NCBI RefSeq assembly: GCF_029892095.1
Contig: NZ_JARZAE010000004.1
Location: 3,782,001-3,846,000 of the forward strand
Source: Kitasatospora sp. MAP12-44
GTDB lineage: Bacteria > Actinomycetota > Actinomycetes > Streptomycetales > Streptomycetaceae
Length of the DNA stretch: 64,000 nucleotides
Direction of reading: 5' to 3'
The position numbers and the translations under genes are program-made. Positions 50,095 through 58,712 of this stretch are shown here, in pieces. A model generated the notes under the pieces. It was not told the origin of the DNA. It saw only the letters and a program-made list of their open reading frames with translations, and made no database searches. The stretch's first letter is position 1; each line of letters begins with the position of its first letter.

Positions 50095-50930
50095 TCCCGG
50101 ACGTCTCCACCGGCAACAGCGTCCGCCCGCTGCTCGCGTACCTGTACGGCCCCGGCCAACGCGAGGAGCACGAGGACCCGCATCTGGTGGCGGCCTGGGA
50201 CATGAACGGGGCCCCCGACCCCGGCCGCGACCGGGCCGCCACGCTCACCCGCCTCGCCGCGCGCCTGGATCAGCACGCCGTGCTGCGCGCCGCCGAACTC
50301 GGGGCGATGCCGCCCAGCCGGGTCTGGCACTGCGCGGTCCGCACCGCGCCCGAGGACCCGTACCTGGACGACGATCAGTGGGCCGAGGTCGCCCGGCGCG
50401 TCGTGCGGGCGACCGGGGTGGCGCCAGACGGTGAGCCCGCGTGCCGGTGGATCGCCGTACGGCACTCACCGCACCACATCCACCTCGCGGCAGTCACCGT
50501 CCGCCCAGACGGGCAGCGCCCCCGCCTCTACCGGGACGGAACCCGCGCCCAGGCCGAGTGCCGGGCCATCGAGACGGAGTGGGGACTGCGCCAGATCGGC
50601 AAGGGCGAACGGACCACCACCAGCTACCCGACCACCGCCGAAGTCGTGAAGGCCGAGCAGCAGGGCTGGTCCGAACCCTCCCGCATCTGGCTCCAACAGC
50701 AGATGCGCCGAGCCCTGGCCCACGCCAGCGCCCCGGAGGACTACTTCACCTCCCTGGTAGTCCAAGGCGTCCTCGTCCGCTTCCGCACCGGCGACGGCGG
50801 TGAAAGGGCCGGATACAGCCTGGCCCGCCCCGGCGACGAGGGAGCAGGCGGCAATCCGGTGTTCTTCTCCGCCGGCCGCCTCGACAAGGCACTCACCCTG
50901 CCCAGGCTCCGCCACGTCCTGACGCAGTAG
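50091..50930 (+). CDS. Relaxase/mobilisation nuclease
   Basis: GTG at 50091 overlaps the MobC stop; 279 residues. The N-terminus LLAYLYGPGQREEHEDPHLV carries the tyrosine motif of actinobacterial MobA-type relaxases, VWHCAVRTAPEDPYLDDDQW is the second conserved block, and HSPHHIHLAAVTVRPDG at about residue 125 contains the His-hydrophobic-His metal site. It would nick one strand at oriT and stay bound to the 5' end. At 279 residues it is short for the family, and the last 90 residues (ALAHASAPEDYFTSLVVQGV) form a DNA-binding-like domain. The key transfer enzyme of the element. Confidence 0.85.
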   Translation: MIPDVSTGNSVRPLLAYLYGPGQREEHEDPHLVAAWDMNGAPDPGRDRAATLTRLAARLDQHAVLRAAELGAMPPSRVWHCAVRTAPEDPYLDDDQWAEVARRVVRATGVAPDGEPACRWIAVRHSPHHIHLAAVTVRPDGQRPRLYRDGTRAQAECRAIETEWGLRQIGKGERTTTSYPTTAEVVKAEQQGWSEPSRIWLQQQMRRALAHASAPEDYFTSLVVQGVLVRFRTGDGGERAGYSLARPGDEGAGGNPVFFSAGRLDKALTLPRLRHVLTQ

Positions 50931-51026
50931 CAGACCTGCCAAGACACGAACGACCACGCCCGGCCCAGCCGCCGTCCCCACCGCTTACAGCGCCACCGCG
51001 GCCAACTCGGCTGCCGTCCAAAGAAC

Positions 51027-51911
51027 ATGGAGTACGCCATCAACCAGCACCAGGCCGTCCCGCCGCAGCTCTCCCCCGAGTCGTACACCCGTGCCCTGGC
51101 CGCCTACCTCCCGGGCCCCTGGCACAGCCGCATCGTGGACATCAGCGACGATGAGGAACGCTTCCACCTCTCCCGGCGGATCGTGGACTTCGGCGAGGCC
51201 CGGCAGTCCTTCGAGCAGCTCGACTACGACAGGGCATGCCTGCTCACCAGCCCCGCCCGCGAACTGCTGGTCATCCCCTGCCCTGCGCCCCACGAAGGCC
51301 AGTACCTGATCGCGCCCATGCGCGTTCTCAACCTGCCCTTCACCCGCGACATCGTGCTTCCCTCCGCCGTCGTCGGCAGGAACGTGGCCCAGGCCGCAGC
51401 GGTCGTGGCCGACGAACTCCTGCCGCGCTACGAGCGTGCACTGCGCTCGCTGGCCGACTACGTCGTGGGCAGCTTCGACTGCACCAACGCCCAGATGGCC
51501 GCCGCCTCAGCCAACGACGACGAGGACGATGAACCGCTCGACGGCTGCCGCTGGCTCACCTACCCCCAGGACACCGCGCTGCTGCGCACCGCCGCAGCGC
51601 AGGTCCTCGCCGTCATCGGACTGCGGCTCAGCAGTACCTCCCCGCTCTCCCACGCCCTGACCGGGGTCAGCGAGTTCGTACGCGATGCCATGCAACTGGA
51701 GTGGGACCTGGTGCCGTTGATCGAGGGCGAAGCTGTCACCCGGCTGCTCCAGGTCGCCGGCACCCAGCTCGACGGCCTGTTCGACCCCACCCTGCCCTCG
51801 CGGATCGCCGAGTTCGACGCCAAGCCCGTAGAGGAACAGAGCGCCCTGGTCCTGGCCGCCACCGCCGCCCAGGTCGGCCATCTCGCGGCGCCGCCGATCC
51901 CGACCTGCTGA
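51027..51911 (+). CDS. Accessory protein, paralogue of the gene at 52343
   Basis: ATG at 51027 behind AAAGAA; 294 residues. ALAAYLPGPWHSRIVDISDD, RACLLTSPARELLVIPCPAP, VVADELLPRYERALRSLADY, then after an acidic linker AVIGLRLSSTSPLSHALTGV, LVPLIEGEAVTRLLQVAG and EFDAKPVEEQSALVLAA. The same blocks occur in the product at 52343. It stops abruptly (APPIPTC) with no tail, and a DUF317 fragment follows, pointing to a deletion at this junction. No family name known to me. Confidence 0.6.
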   Translation: MEYAINQHQAVPPQLSPESYTRALAAYLPGPWHSRIVDISDDEERFHLSRRIVDFGEARQSFEQLDYDRACLLTSPARELLVIPCPAPHEGQYLIAPMRVLNLPFTRDIVLPSAVVGRNVAQAAAVVADELLPRYERALRSLADYVVGSFDCTNAQMAAASANDDEDDEPLDGCRWLTYPQDTALLRTAAAQVLAVIGLRLSSTSPLSHALTGVSEFVRDAMQLEWDLVPLIEGEAVTRLLQVAGTQLDGLFDPTLPSRIAEFDAKPVEEQSALVLAATAAQVGHLAAPPIPTC

Positions 51912-51939
51912 CGCCGGGCGGCCCGACCCGAAGGGCCGA

Positions 51940-52277
51940 CTTCGACCCGTCTCGCCCTGGAGGGCTACGCCCCGGCGACGTGGACGCTCGCCTCCAGCCT
52001 CCGCCACGCCGGCTGGCACGCCACGTTCACCAGCCGGACCCCGCTGCACCTCGTCACCGCCGCAGCGGAGGCGATGAGCCTTCCAACAGCCGTGCCGCGC
52101 GCCGAGCGCTCCCTTTCTCCGGACGTCAAGGCCCACCTCGACATCGCCGTCTTCCACAGGCAGACGAGCCGGACCGAAGCGGCCAGGGCTGGCACCGGCC
52201 TTCGCCCGCTACCGGCCCTGCCTGCCGGAGCGCCCGCCCCCACCACGGCCACGGACACTCCGATCCACCGCCGCTGA
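51940..52277 (+). pseudogene. C-terminal remnant of a DUF317 gene
   Basis: The frame LALEGYAPATWTLASSLRHA continues with GWHATFTSRTPLHLVTAAAE, the final DUF317 unit, then SLPTAVPRAERSLSPDVKAH and a Pro-rich basic tail ending HRR at 52277. The N-terminal two thirds of a DUF317 protein and any start signal are missing. Confidence 0.6.
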
Positions 52278-52342
52278 CCCAACGCCAGCCTCTCCACTCA
52301 TTGAGGAGAGTCCCTGCCAACTGTCTCCGAAAGCCACCGACA

Positions 52343-53389
52343 ATGAGCACCGCACCGAGCGACCGCACACCCACCTCCGCCAGGCCGAGCACTCTCCCGA
52401 CTGCCGGAACTCGCACCGGCCTGCTGGAGTTCACCAGTGCGCTGGCCGGCCAGCTCCCCGGCGAGTGGACCCACTCTCGTTTCGACCTGACCGACCGCAC
52501 AGCGAAGACCTACGTGGACGAGCAGCTGTGGGATCTGGGCCTGGCCCACGGATCGCTGATGCACGGTGCCCATGAACGCGCAGGCCGACTGCAAGGCCCG
52601 GGCGACCGCGACCTCGTCGTCCTGGCCCGACCCGGCCCGCACCGCAACGCGTTCCTCGTCGCCGCCCTGCTACCGCCCATGCTCGGCGTCAACTGGGACC
52701 ACGAGGACCTCGCCCCGCACGGCATCGCCGTACCCGCAGACGCCGCACGCGCCGCCGCCCGGCTGACCACCAGGCTGCTGCCCCGGCTCGATGTCGCCCT
52801 AGGCGACGCCGTCGCCCGCGAGATCGCCGCGTACACACCCAGCATGAGCGAACTCGCAGGCGACCGCACCACCGCCAGACCGCCCGAACCGGCCGTCGAC
52901 CTTCCCGACATCCCCTCGGTGCCGCCCATGGTGACAAGCCCTCTCTCCAGCGTCGTGCTGCGCGACGCCGCCCGTGAACTCCTCGACCTGATCTGGGAAT
53001 CGGTCTTCGAGGACGACGTGGATCGGCTCTCGGAGGCGGTGATCGGCGGAGGAGACTTCATCTGCCAGACGAGACGCCTTCCCGAGAGCGCCGCACCGCT
53101 GATCGAAGCCGAGGCCATCGGCCTCACGCTGAACGCCGCCGGCCTGCACCCCCGCGGCCCATCCGATCCCCGCTGGCCGGCCATGGTCGCCACCCTCGAC
53201 GTCGAGCCCCTCGAAGAGCAGCGTGCCCTGGTCCGCCTGGCCGCCCGGCCTCAGCTCAGCACCGGATCTGGCCGCGTGCACGCCGCCGTAACCCGGACCA
53301 TTCCGCCGGCGCCGCGCGACCCCGCCAACCCTGCCGACCGGCCACCACCTGTGCCGCTGCCCAACCGCACCTCTCTGCCCGGCCGTTGA
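52343..53389 (+). CDS. Accessory protein, paralogue of the gene at 51027
   Basis: ATG at 52343 is the first canonical start but has only GAAAG upstream. A strong GAGGAG 6 bases before CTG at 52314 opens a frame of ten codons (LPTVSESHRQ) that ends in ATGA overlapping this ATG, so it is either a coupling leader or a true start with an indel. The 348-residue product shares LAGQLPGEWTHSRFDLTD, TTRLLPRLDVALGDAVAREI, APLIEAEAIGLTLNAAG and TLDVEPLEEQRALVRLAA with its paralogue. Tail HAAVTRTIPPAPRDPANP, ending LPGR. Confidence 0.6.
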   Translation: MSTAPSDRTPTSARPSTLPTAGTRTGLLEFTSALAGQLPGEWTHSRFDLTDRTAKTYVDEQLWDLGLAHGSLMHGAHERAGRLQGPGDRDLVVLARPGPHRNAFLVAALLPPMLGVNWDHEDLAPHGIAVPADAARAAARLTTRLLPRLDVALGDAVAREIAAYTPSMSELAGDRTTARPPEPAVDLPDIPSVPPMVTSPLSSVVLRDAARELLDLIWESVFEDDVDRLSEAVIGGGDFICQTRRLPESAAPLIEAEAIGLTLNAAGLHPRGPSDPRWPAMVATLDVEPLEEQRALVRLAARPQLSTGSGRVHAAVTRTIPPAPRDPANPADRPPPVPLPNRTSLPGR

Positions 53390-53424
53390 CCCGGCCGGGC
53401 ACCTTGAACCGTTTGTGAGACACC

Positions 53425-54939
53425 GTGCCCTCCACTACCGCCACCGCCGACGCCGAGCAGCTGCTGGCGGTGATGCCGGTCCACCTCGCCGGCCCCGGCA
53501 GCGAAGACGTCCCCTTTCATCTCGGCGCCTACTTCGAGTGGTTCCGCCCCGAGACCGCCGATCCCGACGTCGTCATGATCAGCCCCTGCAAACGGGCCAC
53601 CCTGTCCCGCTCGCCCCAATCCCCTGCCGGGCTGGGGCGGTTGACCCTGACCGTGCGGGACGACCTGCTCGGCACGTCGTGGTCGGCCACTTTCGACGAG
53701 CAGGCCCCGTCCGAGATCACCGCGTCCGTGCTGTACGCGTTCGCCTACGGCCTGGACCAGTGGCCGGGCCTGGTCCTGCACGGCGCCAAAGGACAGCAGG
53801 CCGCCTTCGACGTGCTGCGTCAGGCCGGCTGGCCGACCCAGAGTCGAGACGGCCACTTCGCGGCCATGTCACCGGACCGGCTCGCGTCCTTGTCCCGGCC
53901 GCTTGATGCCTGGGAAAAGGAGACGGTGCTCAGCGGCAGCGCCGGCCACGGGACCTGGTCGATCACCTTCAGCGCCCAGGCCCCGGCCGTCCTCGCCGAG
54001 CGGGCCGCCGTCGCGATCACGCGGCGCGCGCCGGTCCTGCGGGGCCGAGGCGAACTGCCCGCCGCCCACCTGCCGCACCTGACCACCTCGGTCGCAGCCG
54101 AGCCGCCCGGCCGGGGCACGGTTGCTCCCCGCTACCTCGCCGGCCCCGGCGCCTGGGAACCGCCGCGTCTGATCACCGACCGGCGCTGGCCGAACGAGCC
54201 AAGCCGCGACGGCGAAGCGATGACCAGCCCGTGCGGGCGCCTGCGCGTCGAGTACGGCCGCTTCCCGGAGTCGTGGTTGGTAGAGGCATGGCCCTCTCCC
54301 CGCCGCGGCCCGATGGACTTCCGGGGGTGGCGGGCTGCTTTCTCCCCGTCAACTCCGAGGGAGATCGTCGAGGAGTTCCTCGACGTCGTAGCCGACTCCC
54401 TTGCGGTCGACGCGGACCTGGGGACGGACGCGACCGTGGTCGCCGGGCCGGGCATGTCGCTGGGCGAGACCCTCGAACCGCTCACCGCGGCGGGCTGGCA
54501 CATGCGCCTGGACAGCGGGACGCTCACGCTCCTCGCCCCGGACGGCCACGCCAGCGCCCACATCGACCACGGCCACATCGACCCGGCCCTCGGCCTGAAC
54601 GAGATCCTCGAACTGGAGCGGCACTTCGGGATGTCTATCGACATGACCGGCGCTCCCGAGCACAGCTGGCGGGCGGTCCTGACCGGTGGCACCCCGCTGC
54701 ACCTGGTGCGCGCGGCGACCGCCGCCGTGGCCAACCCCGCCCCCGTGCAGCGCAACACCCTCGATCTGCCCCAGCAGACCCGTACAGCCATGGCGGTCAC
54801 CCCTCTCTCTCCCGGGCCGCCGGCACGACCCGCCGCACTCGCCGCCCGGGTGCGCACCATCCCCGCCCAGAGCACCAGTCCTGTCGCCACGGCCCCCGCC
54901 ACCGCGCTGCCGCCGAACCGCCCAAGCCGAGGCCGCTGA
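53425..54939 (+). CDS. Large DUF317 domain protein with four units
   Basis: GTG at 53425 follows GAGA; 504 residues. Two full DUF317 pairs: MPVHLAGPGSEDVPFHLGAY, ISPCKRATLSRSPQS, WSATFDEQAPSEITASVL, TWSITFSAQAPAVLAERA, then VAPRYLAGPGAWEPP, TSPCGRLRVEYGRF, GWRAAFSPSTPREIVEEFL and SWRAVLTGGTPLHLVRAA. The repeated W-x-A-x-F-x-x-x-TP signature is very clear. Tail ALAARVRTIPAQSTSPVA, ending SRGR. Function unknown. Confidence 0.75.
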   Translation: MPSTTATADAEQLLAVMPVHLAGPGSEDVPFHLGAYFEWFRPETADPDVVMISPCKRATLSRSPQSPAGLGRLTLTVRDDLLGTSWSATFDEQAPSEITASVLYAFAYGLDQWPGLVLHGAKGQQAAFDVLRQAGWPTQSRDGHFAAMSPDRLASLSRPLDAWEKETVLSGSAGHGTWSITFSAQAPAVLAERAAVAITRRAPVLRGRGELPAAHLPHLTTSVAAEPPGRGTVAPRYLAGPGAWEPPRLITDRRWPNEPSRDGEAMTSPCGRLRVEYGRFPESWLVEAWPSPRRGPMDFRGWRAAFSPSTPREIVEEFLDVVADSLAVDADLGTDATVVAGPGMSLGETLEPLTAAGWHMRLDSGTLTLLAPDGHASAHIDHGHIDPALGLNEILELERHFGMSIDMTGAPEHSWRAVLTGGTPLHLVRAATAAVANPAPVQRNTLDLPQQTRTAMAVTPLSPGPPARPAALAARVRTIPAQSTSPVATAPATALPPNRPSRGR

Positions 54940-54962
54940 CACCCCCAGAACGGAGAACCTCC

Positions 54963-56462
54963 ATCCCGCAGCACCCCGCCCAGCCGTTGATCGAGGCTGT
55001 CGAAGCCGCCGTACGCGGCATCCGGCAGGCCGAACTGACCTTCGACGCGATCTCCGACAGCCTGTGCGACGAGCAGGGCTTCGTCGCCGACCACGCTGCC
55101 TGGGACCGTCACGTCGTCCGCCGTGACCTGTCCGCCTGGACGCACATGCAGACCGTGCTGCTGCACGGCTCCGCCTACCTCGACCACGTCCGCCAGAACG
55201 TCGTCCGGCTCAACCCTGACGCGGACACCCGCCGCAGCTGGACCTACCACCTGCGCGCGCTGGAGACCGCCCTCGACAATGCCCACCGCCAGCAAGCCGC
55301 GTGGCCCGCGCCCGGTCCGTTCCTCGGCGACGACGACCGCAGCCGCGAGGACCTCGCCGCCGAGACATGGAGTGACATGAACGAGTGGGCCCGGCACGGC
55401 CCCGTGGCCGCCGATATCCTGCGCCGCGCCGAAAGTCCGGTCGAGGCACCGTCGTTGGCCCAGGGAACAGCAGCGACCCGCACGAGTTCCGGCCCGGTTC
55501 TGCAGGGCGCCCCGCGCCCGGCACCGCCCAGCCCGCCCGCCGCGGTGTCGGCATCCGAGCGGCCGGGTCAGCTCGTCCTCGTCTCCCCTCTGTACCTTGC
55601 CGGCCCTGGCAGCAGCGATGTCGAGTTCGCCGACCGCCTGTTCTTCGAACAGGGCTGGACCTGCCCCGAGGACGCGGCCGAGGAGGTCGTGCTGCGCAGT
55701 CCCTGCCGGCGGGTCAGCCTCGCGCTGGAAGACGGCGCCACGCCCGGCGGCAGCCGGTGGGCGATCATCGCGCACGGCTCTGGCACCGACGTCCCGCTGT
55801 GGCGCGTCGCGTTCGACGATCTCACTCCGGTCGAGATCACCGACGCGTTCGCACAGGCGACCGCACGTCTCATCCGTGACGATCCCGAGGAGGCGCTGCA
55901 CGGCGCCCCCGCGCCCGAGGCGTCGTTCGATGTCGTGAGCTCGGTCGGCTGGACCGTGCAGGACACGCCCCTTCGCCTGCTTGCGACTTCGCCCGACAAC
56001 AAGGCCGCGTTCGTTCTCGTCGACCGCACCGATCCGACCCAGCCGCTGGTCCTGGCCGCCGATTCGGGCGTTCCTGGCCGGTCCTGGATCGTATCGGCGT
56101 CCCAGAGCACGCCGGCGCCACTGCTCGACACGCTCATGAAGACCGCCGCCGTCAGCGGGACAGCACTCCGTCGGCGTGCCGATATCCCCACGACGCACCT
56201 GCCGCACGTGACCTGTACCCCCTGGCCTGCGAAGCGGTCCACGGCAGAGCCGGAAGCTCCGTCCTCCGGCGACGCGTACCGGGCCGATTCGGCAGCAGGC
56301 CACGCCCAGGCTCGAACGAGTGCCGCCCTCAACGCCGGCCAGGCCCCGGTCCCTGGGCAGGCAGCGCCGGCCGCCGAGTCCCGTCCGACACAAGTCCGCC
56401 CGGCCATCGCGCCGATCGCGAGTAGTGCCGGGCCTGTTCCACCAGCCCGTAGGAGGCGCTGA
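54963..56462 (+). CDS. Helical domain fused to DUF317 units, probable ATC start
   Basis: GGAG lies 7 bases before ATC at 54963 (IPQHPAQPLIEAVEAAVRGI). The 499-residue product joins a helical bundle (residues 5-160: AELTFDAISDSLCDEQGF, LHGSAYLDHVRQNVVRL, HLRALETALDNAHRQQAAW) to two DUF317 units (LVSPLYLAGPGSSDVEF, LRSPCRRVSLALEDG, WRVAFDDLTPVEITDAF). Between them is SSGPVLQGAPRPAPPSPP, the type of tail that usually ends a protein here, so two array genes seem to have fused. Long Ala/Pro tail ending ARRRR. Confidence 0.7.
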   Translation: MPQHPAQPLIEAVEAAVRGIRQAELTFDAISDSLCDEQGFVADHAAWDRHVVRRDLSAWTHMQTVLLHGSAYLDHVRQNVVRLNPDADTRRSWTYHLRALETALDNAHRQQAAWPAPGPFLGDDDRSREDLAAETWSDMNEWARHGPVAADILRRAESPVEAPSLAQGTAATRTSSGPVLQGAPRPAPPSPPAAVSASERPGQLVLVSPLYLAGPGSSDVEFADRLFFEQGWTCPEDAAEEVVLRSPCRRVSLALEDGATPGGSRWAIIAHGSGTDVPLWRVAFDDLTPVEITDAFAQATARLIRDDPEEALHGAPAPEASFDVVSSVGWTVQDTPLRLLATSPDNKAAFVLVDRTDPTQPLVLAADSGVPGRSWIVSASQSTPAPLLDTLMKTAAVSGTALRRRADIPTTHLPHVTCTPWPAKRSTAEPEAPSSGDAYRADSAAGHAQARTSAALNAGQAPVPGQAAPAAESRPTQVRPAIAPIASSAGPVPPARRRR

Positions 56463-56728
56463 TTCCCCGCCAGCCGATGCCCCGGGCGGGCGCCGCCCTC
56501 GACCTCTACCCCTACGGTCAGCCAACCTGAACATCAGGCGTGGGCTGCTGGCCGGTGGGGGCCCGTGCCGCCCCGGGCCCGGATTCGCGTGGCTGGCGAT
56601 GCGAGTGGACGTCGAAGACGATCCGCCGAACCGCCATGGATCGCCCTACGATCGGAAGGCCCCGTCCCCCGCCCGCTTGACCAACCTTCGGCCCGCTCGC
56701 CGGCCGCATCATCGCCACGGAGTCCCCG

Positions 56729-58276
56729 ATCGCCGCACCCGCTTCCTCCGAGCAGCTCGTCCTCGTCCGGCCGATCTTCTATGCCGGCCCCGGTACGTAC
56801 GCCTTCACCGACGTCCTCCTCGCCGAGCACTGCTGGAACCGCAAGGACACACCCAGCGGCACGGTGCTGACGAGCCCCTGCGGACGCCTGGACCTGACGC
56901 GCCTGCCCGCCGACACCAGCGGCCGAAGCCACTGGCTGCTGGCCTCTCGCAGCCCGCACCGGGACACGCCGATCTGGTTCGCCGAATTCGACGACCAGGT
57001 CCCGAGCGAGATCATCAGCGCCGTCGTGGTGAACACCGCCGTCCTGCTGAACGACGACGCCGACACCATTGCCTATGGCACCAAGGCAGTCGACATGCCG
57101 ACCGAGATGGTCCAGGCCGTGGGCTGGGGCACCTACTGCGGCGGTCTGGATTTCGTCAGCGTGGCCAGGGACACCGCAGCCGCCCTGTACCACTCCGACA
57201 GAGACCCCGACATGCCGATGATGCTCTCTGCAGGACCGCCCAACCTTGATCGCGACTTCAACGACTACCCGGAGCTGGACGACGAGCACAGGCTTCCCGG
57301 GCACCTCTGGTCCGCGACGATCAGCAGGCAAGCGCCGGAACCGGTCCTGCTGACGTTCGCTGCGGCAGCCAGCGGACGCTTCCCCGTGCTGCGACGCCGC
57401 GACGAGCTGCCCCAGGCCCACCACGCCCGCACCAAAACCACAGCTCTGCCCAAGGCCGGCCCCGGCCTGAGCGCCGTCACTCCGCGCCATCTGGCTGGCC
57501 CGGCAAGCCAACTCGAACGTCCCGGCTTGGTCTCACGCTATTCCTGGCCCCACTTCACCAACAGCGAGCGGGCTGTCATCACCAGCCCGTGCGGGCGTCT
57601 GCGTGTCGGCGTGGACTTCAGCCCGGCGAGATGGCGGATCCTGGCGGCCGAGTCTGCGAGCGCTCCGACCGACTGGAGCGCCGAGTTCTCCGCAGGAACC
57701 CCGCAGGAAATCGTCGAGGACGTGCTCGACGCCCTCGCCGCAGCCGTCCACGACGACTCCGCCCGCGCAGGCAGGACCGCCCTCGACCCCGGTGTGACGC
57801 TCACCGGCCAAGACGTGCACGACGCCCTCGACAGCACGGGCTGGCGCGCCCAGGCCAGCGAGAACGGCATCATCGCCATCGCCGATGACGCCCGCAGCAT
57901 CGTCACCATCCGCAACCGCTTCGGCTACCAAGGGCGCGACCCCTACAAGGAACTCGACCGGCCGCTGCAGCATGCCGGAATGACCATCCGCGCCATGGCG
58001 GGCACCGGGTGGCACGCCACCTTCAGCGAAGGCACCCCTGCGTTCCTCCTACGCGCCGCCGCCCAGGCCCTGACCAGCGCCGATCCCGTACAGCGCGACC
58101 GCCAGTCCCTGCCGCTCGATGTCATCCCGCATCTGAGAACCATCCGCGCTCCGCGTATAACCCGTCAGAACGCGGCCACCGCCCGCAGCCAACACCGGCC
58201 CGCTGCATCAGCCCAGACGACTACGCCCCAGCCGACCGCGCCTGCTGGCGCCCCCCGAAGCGGGCTCGGACGCTGA
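56729..58276 (+). CDS. Large DUF317 domain protein, probable ATC start
   Basis: GGAG lies 6 bases before ATC at 56729 (IAAPASSEQLVLVRPIFYAG); the GTG at 56864 is inside the first unit. The 515-residue product has two DUF317 pairs: LVLVRPIFYAGPGTYAF, LTSPCGRLDLTRL, IWFAEFDDQVPSEIISAV, LWSATISRQAPEPVLLTF, then VTPRHLAGPASQLERP, ITSPCGRLRVGVDF, DWSAEFSAGTPQEIVEDVL and GWHATFSEGTPAFLLRAA. Tail NAATARSQHRPAASAQ, ending GLGR. The 266 bases before it show no gene. Confidence 0.75.
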   Translation: MAAPASSEQLVLVRPIFYAGPGTYAFTDVLLAEHCWNRKDTPSGTVLTSPCGRLDLTRLPADTSGRSHWLLASRSPHRDTPIWFAEFDDQVPSEIISAVVVNTAVLLNDDADTIAYGTKAVDMPTEMVQAVGWGTYCGGLDFVSVARDTAAALYHSDRDPDMPMMLSAGPPNLDRDFNDYPELDDEHRLPGHLWSATISRQAPEPVLLTFAAAASGRFPVLRRRDELPQAHHARTKTTALPKAGPGLSAVTPRHLAGPASQLERPGLVSRYSWPHFTNSERAVITSPCGRLRVGVDFSPARWRILAAESASAPTDWSAEFSAGTPQEIVEDVLDALAAAVHDDSARAGRTALDPGVTLTGQDVHDALDSTGWRAQASENGIIAIADDARSIVTIRNRFGYQGRDPYKELDRPLQHAGMTIRAMAGTGWHATFSEGTPAFLLRAAAQALTSADPVQRDRQSLPLDVIPHLRTIRAPRITRQNAATARSQHRPAASAQTTTPQPTAPAGAPRSGLGR

Positions 58277-58318
58277 CCGCGCCCTTGCCGAAGGGTGCCG
58301 TCCTGCCACTCTCGGCAA

Positions 58319-58365
58319 CCCCTTCCACCTCATCCTGACCAGCCCCGGTGCCCCACCAACGGGTG
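58319..58365 (+). repeat. Direct repeat, copy 1 (second copy at 62971)
   Basis: Thirty identical bases (58319-58348) plus an identical CCAACGGGTG block (58356-58365) recur at 62971-63000 and 63013-63022. Both encode PFHLILTSPG in one frame. Confidence 0.75.
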
Positions 58366-58449
58366 GAACTGGCTTGCTGTCAGCACTGCGGCTGTCCGGT
58401 CTCGGTGACGGTTGCGGAGTCACAGGCCCTGGCGCGCGGTTCGCCGTGA
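58363..58449 (+). pseudogene. Fragment of a small zinc-ribbon protein
   Basis: From GTG at 58363 a 28-residue frame reads VELACCQHCGCPVSVTVAES and stops at 58449. C-x-x-C-G-C-P-V is a zinc-knuckle pattern and, with the HLILTSPG repeat just before it in another frame, looks like a small zinc protein broken by an indel. Apart from the 24-base tandem repeat, nothing else is seen in the gap 58277-58712. Confidence 0.4.
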
Positions 58450-58565
58450 TCGATGAGGCGGATGGACTGCGATTCGTTCGTTGATCATGGCAGTTCTGCT
58501 CGCTGCCCGTTCGCGCCGCTGCGGGCACCACGGTGCCGGCGGGCCGCCCGGGCTCCGTTCCCCGA

Positions 58566-58637
58566 CCCCCCAGCCCCCGCAGCGGTGAGACCCCCAGGCC
58601 CCGCAGCGGTGAGACCCCCAGGCCCCGCACCGCCGAG
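58566..58637 (+). repeat. 24-base tandem repeat, three units
   Basis: A GC-rich 24-base unit occurs three times in a row, the first and third imperfect. In one frame it encodes an eight-residue repeat, PRSGETPR. It lies in the leader before the gene at 58713 and in the same frame as that gene. Confidence 0.7.
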
Positions 58638-58712
58638 TCCCGCACCCCGGAACACGGCTGGCACCGGCCGCCCAAGCCCTCCAAGCCCCGAACCGAACAT
58701 CACGGAGAAATC

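Noticed and set aside
54132..56534. An 800-codon minus-strand open frame opposite DUF317 genes
   Set aside because: It is the shadow of two DUF317 coding regions and its residues follow no known family.
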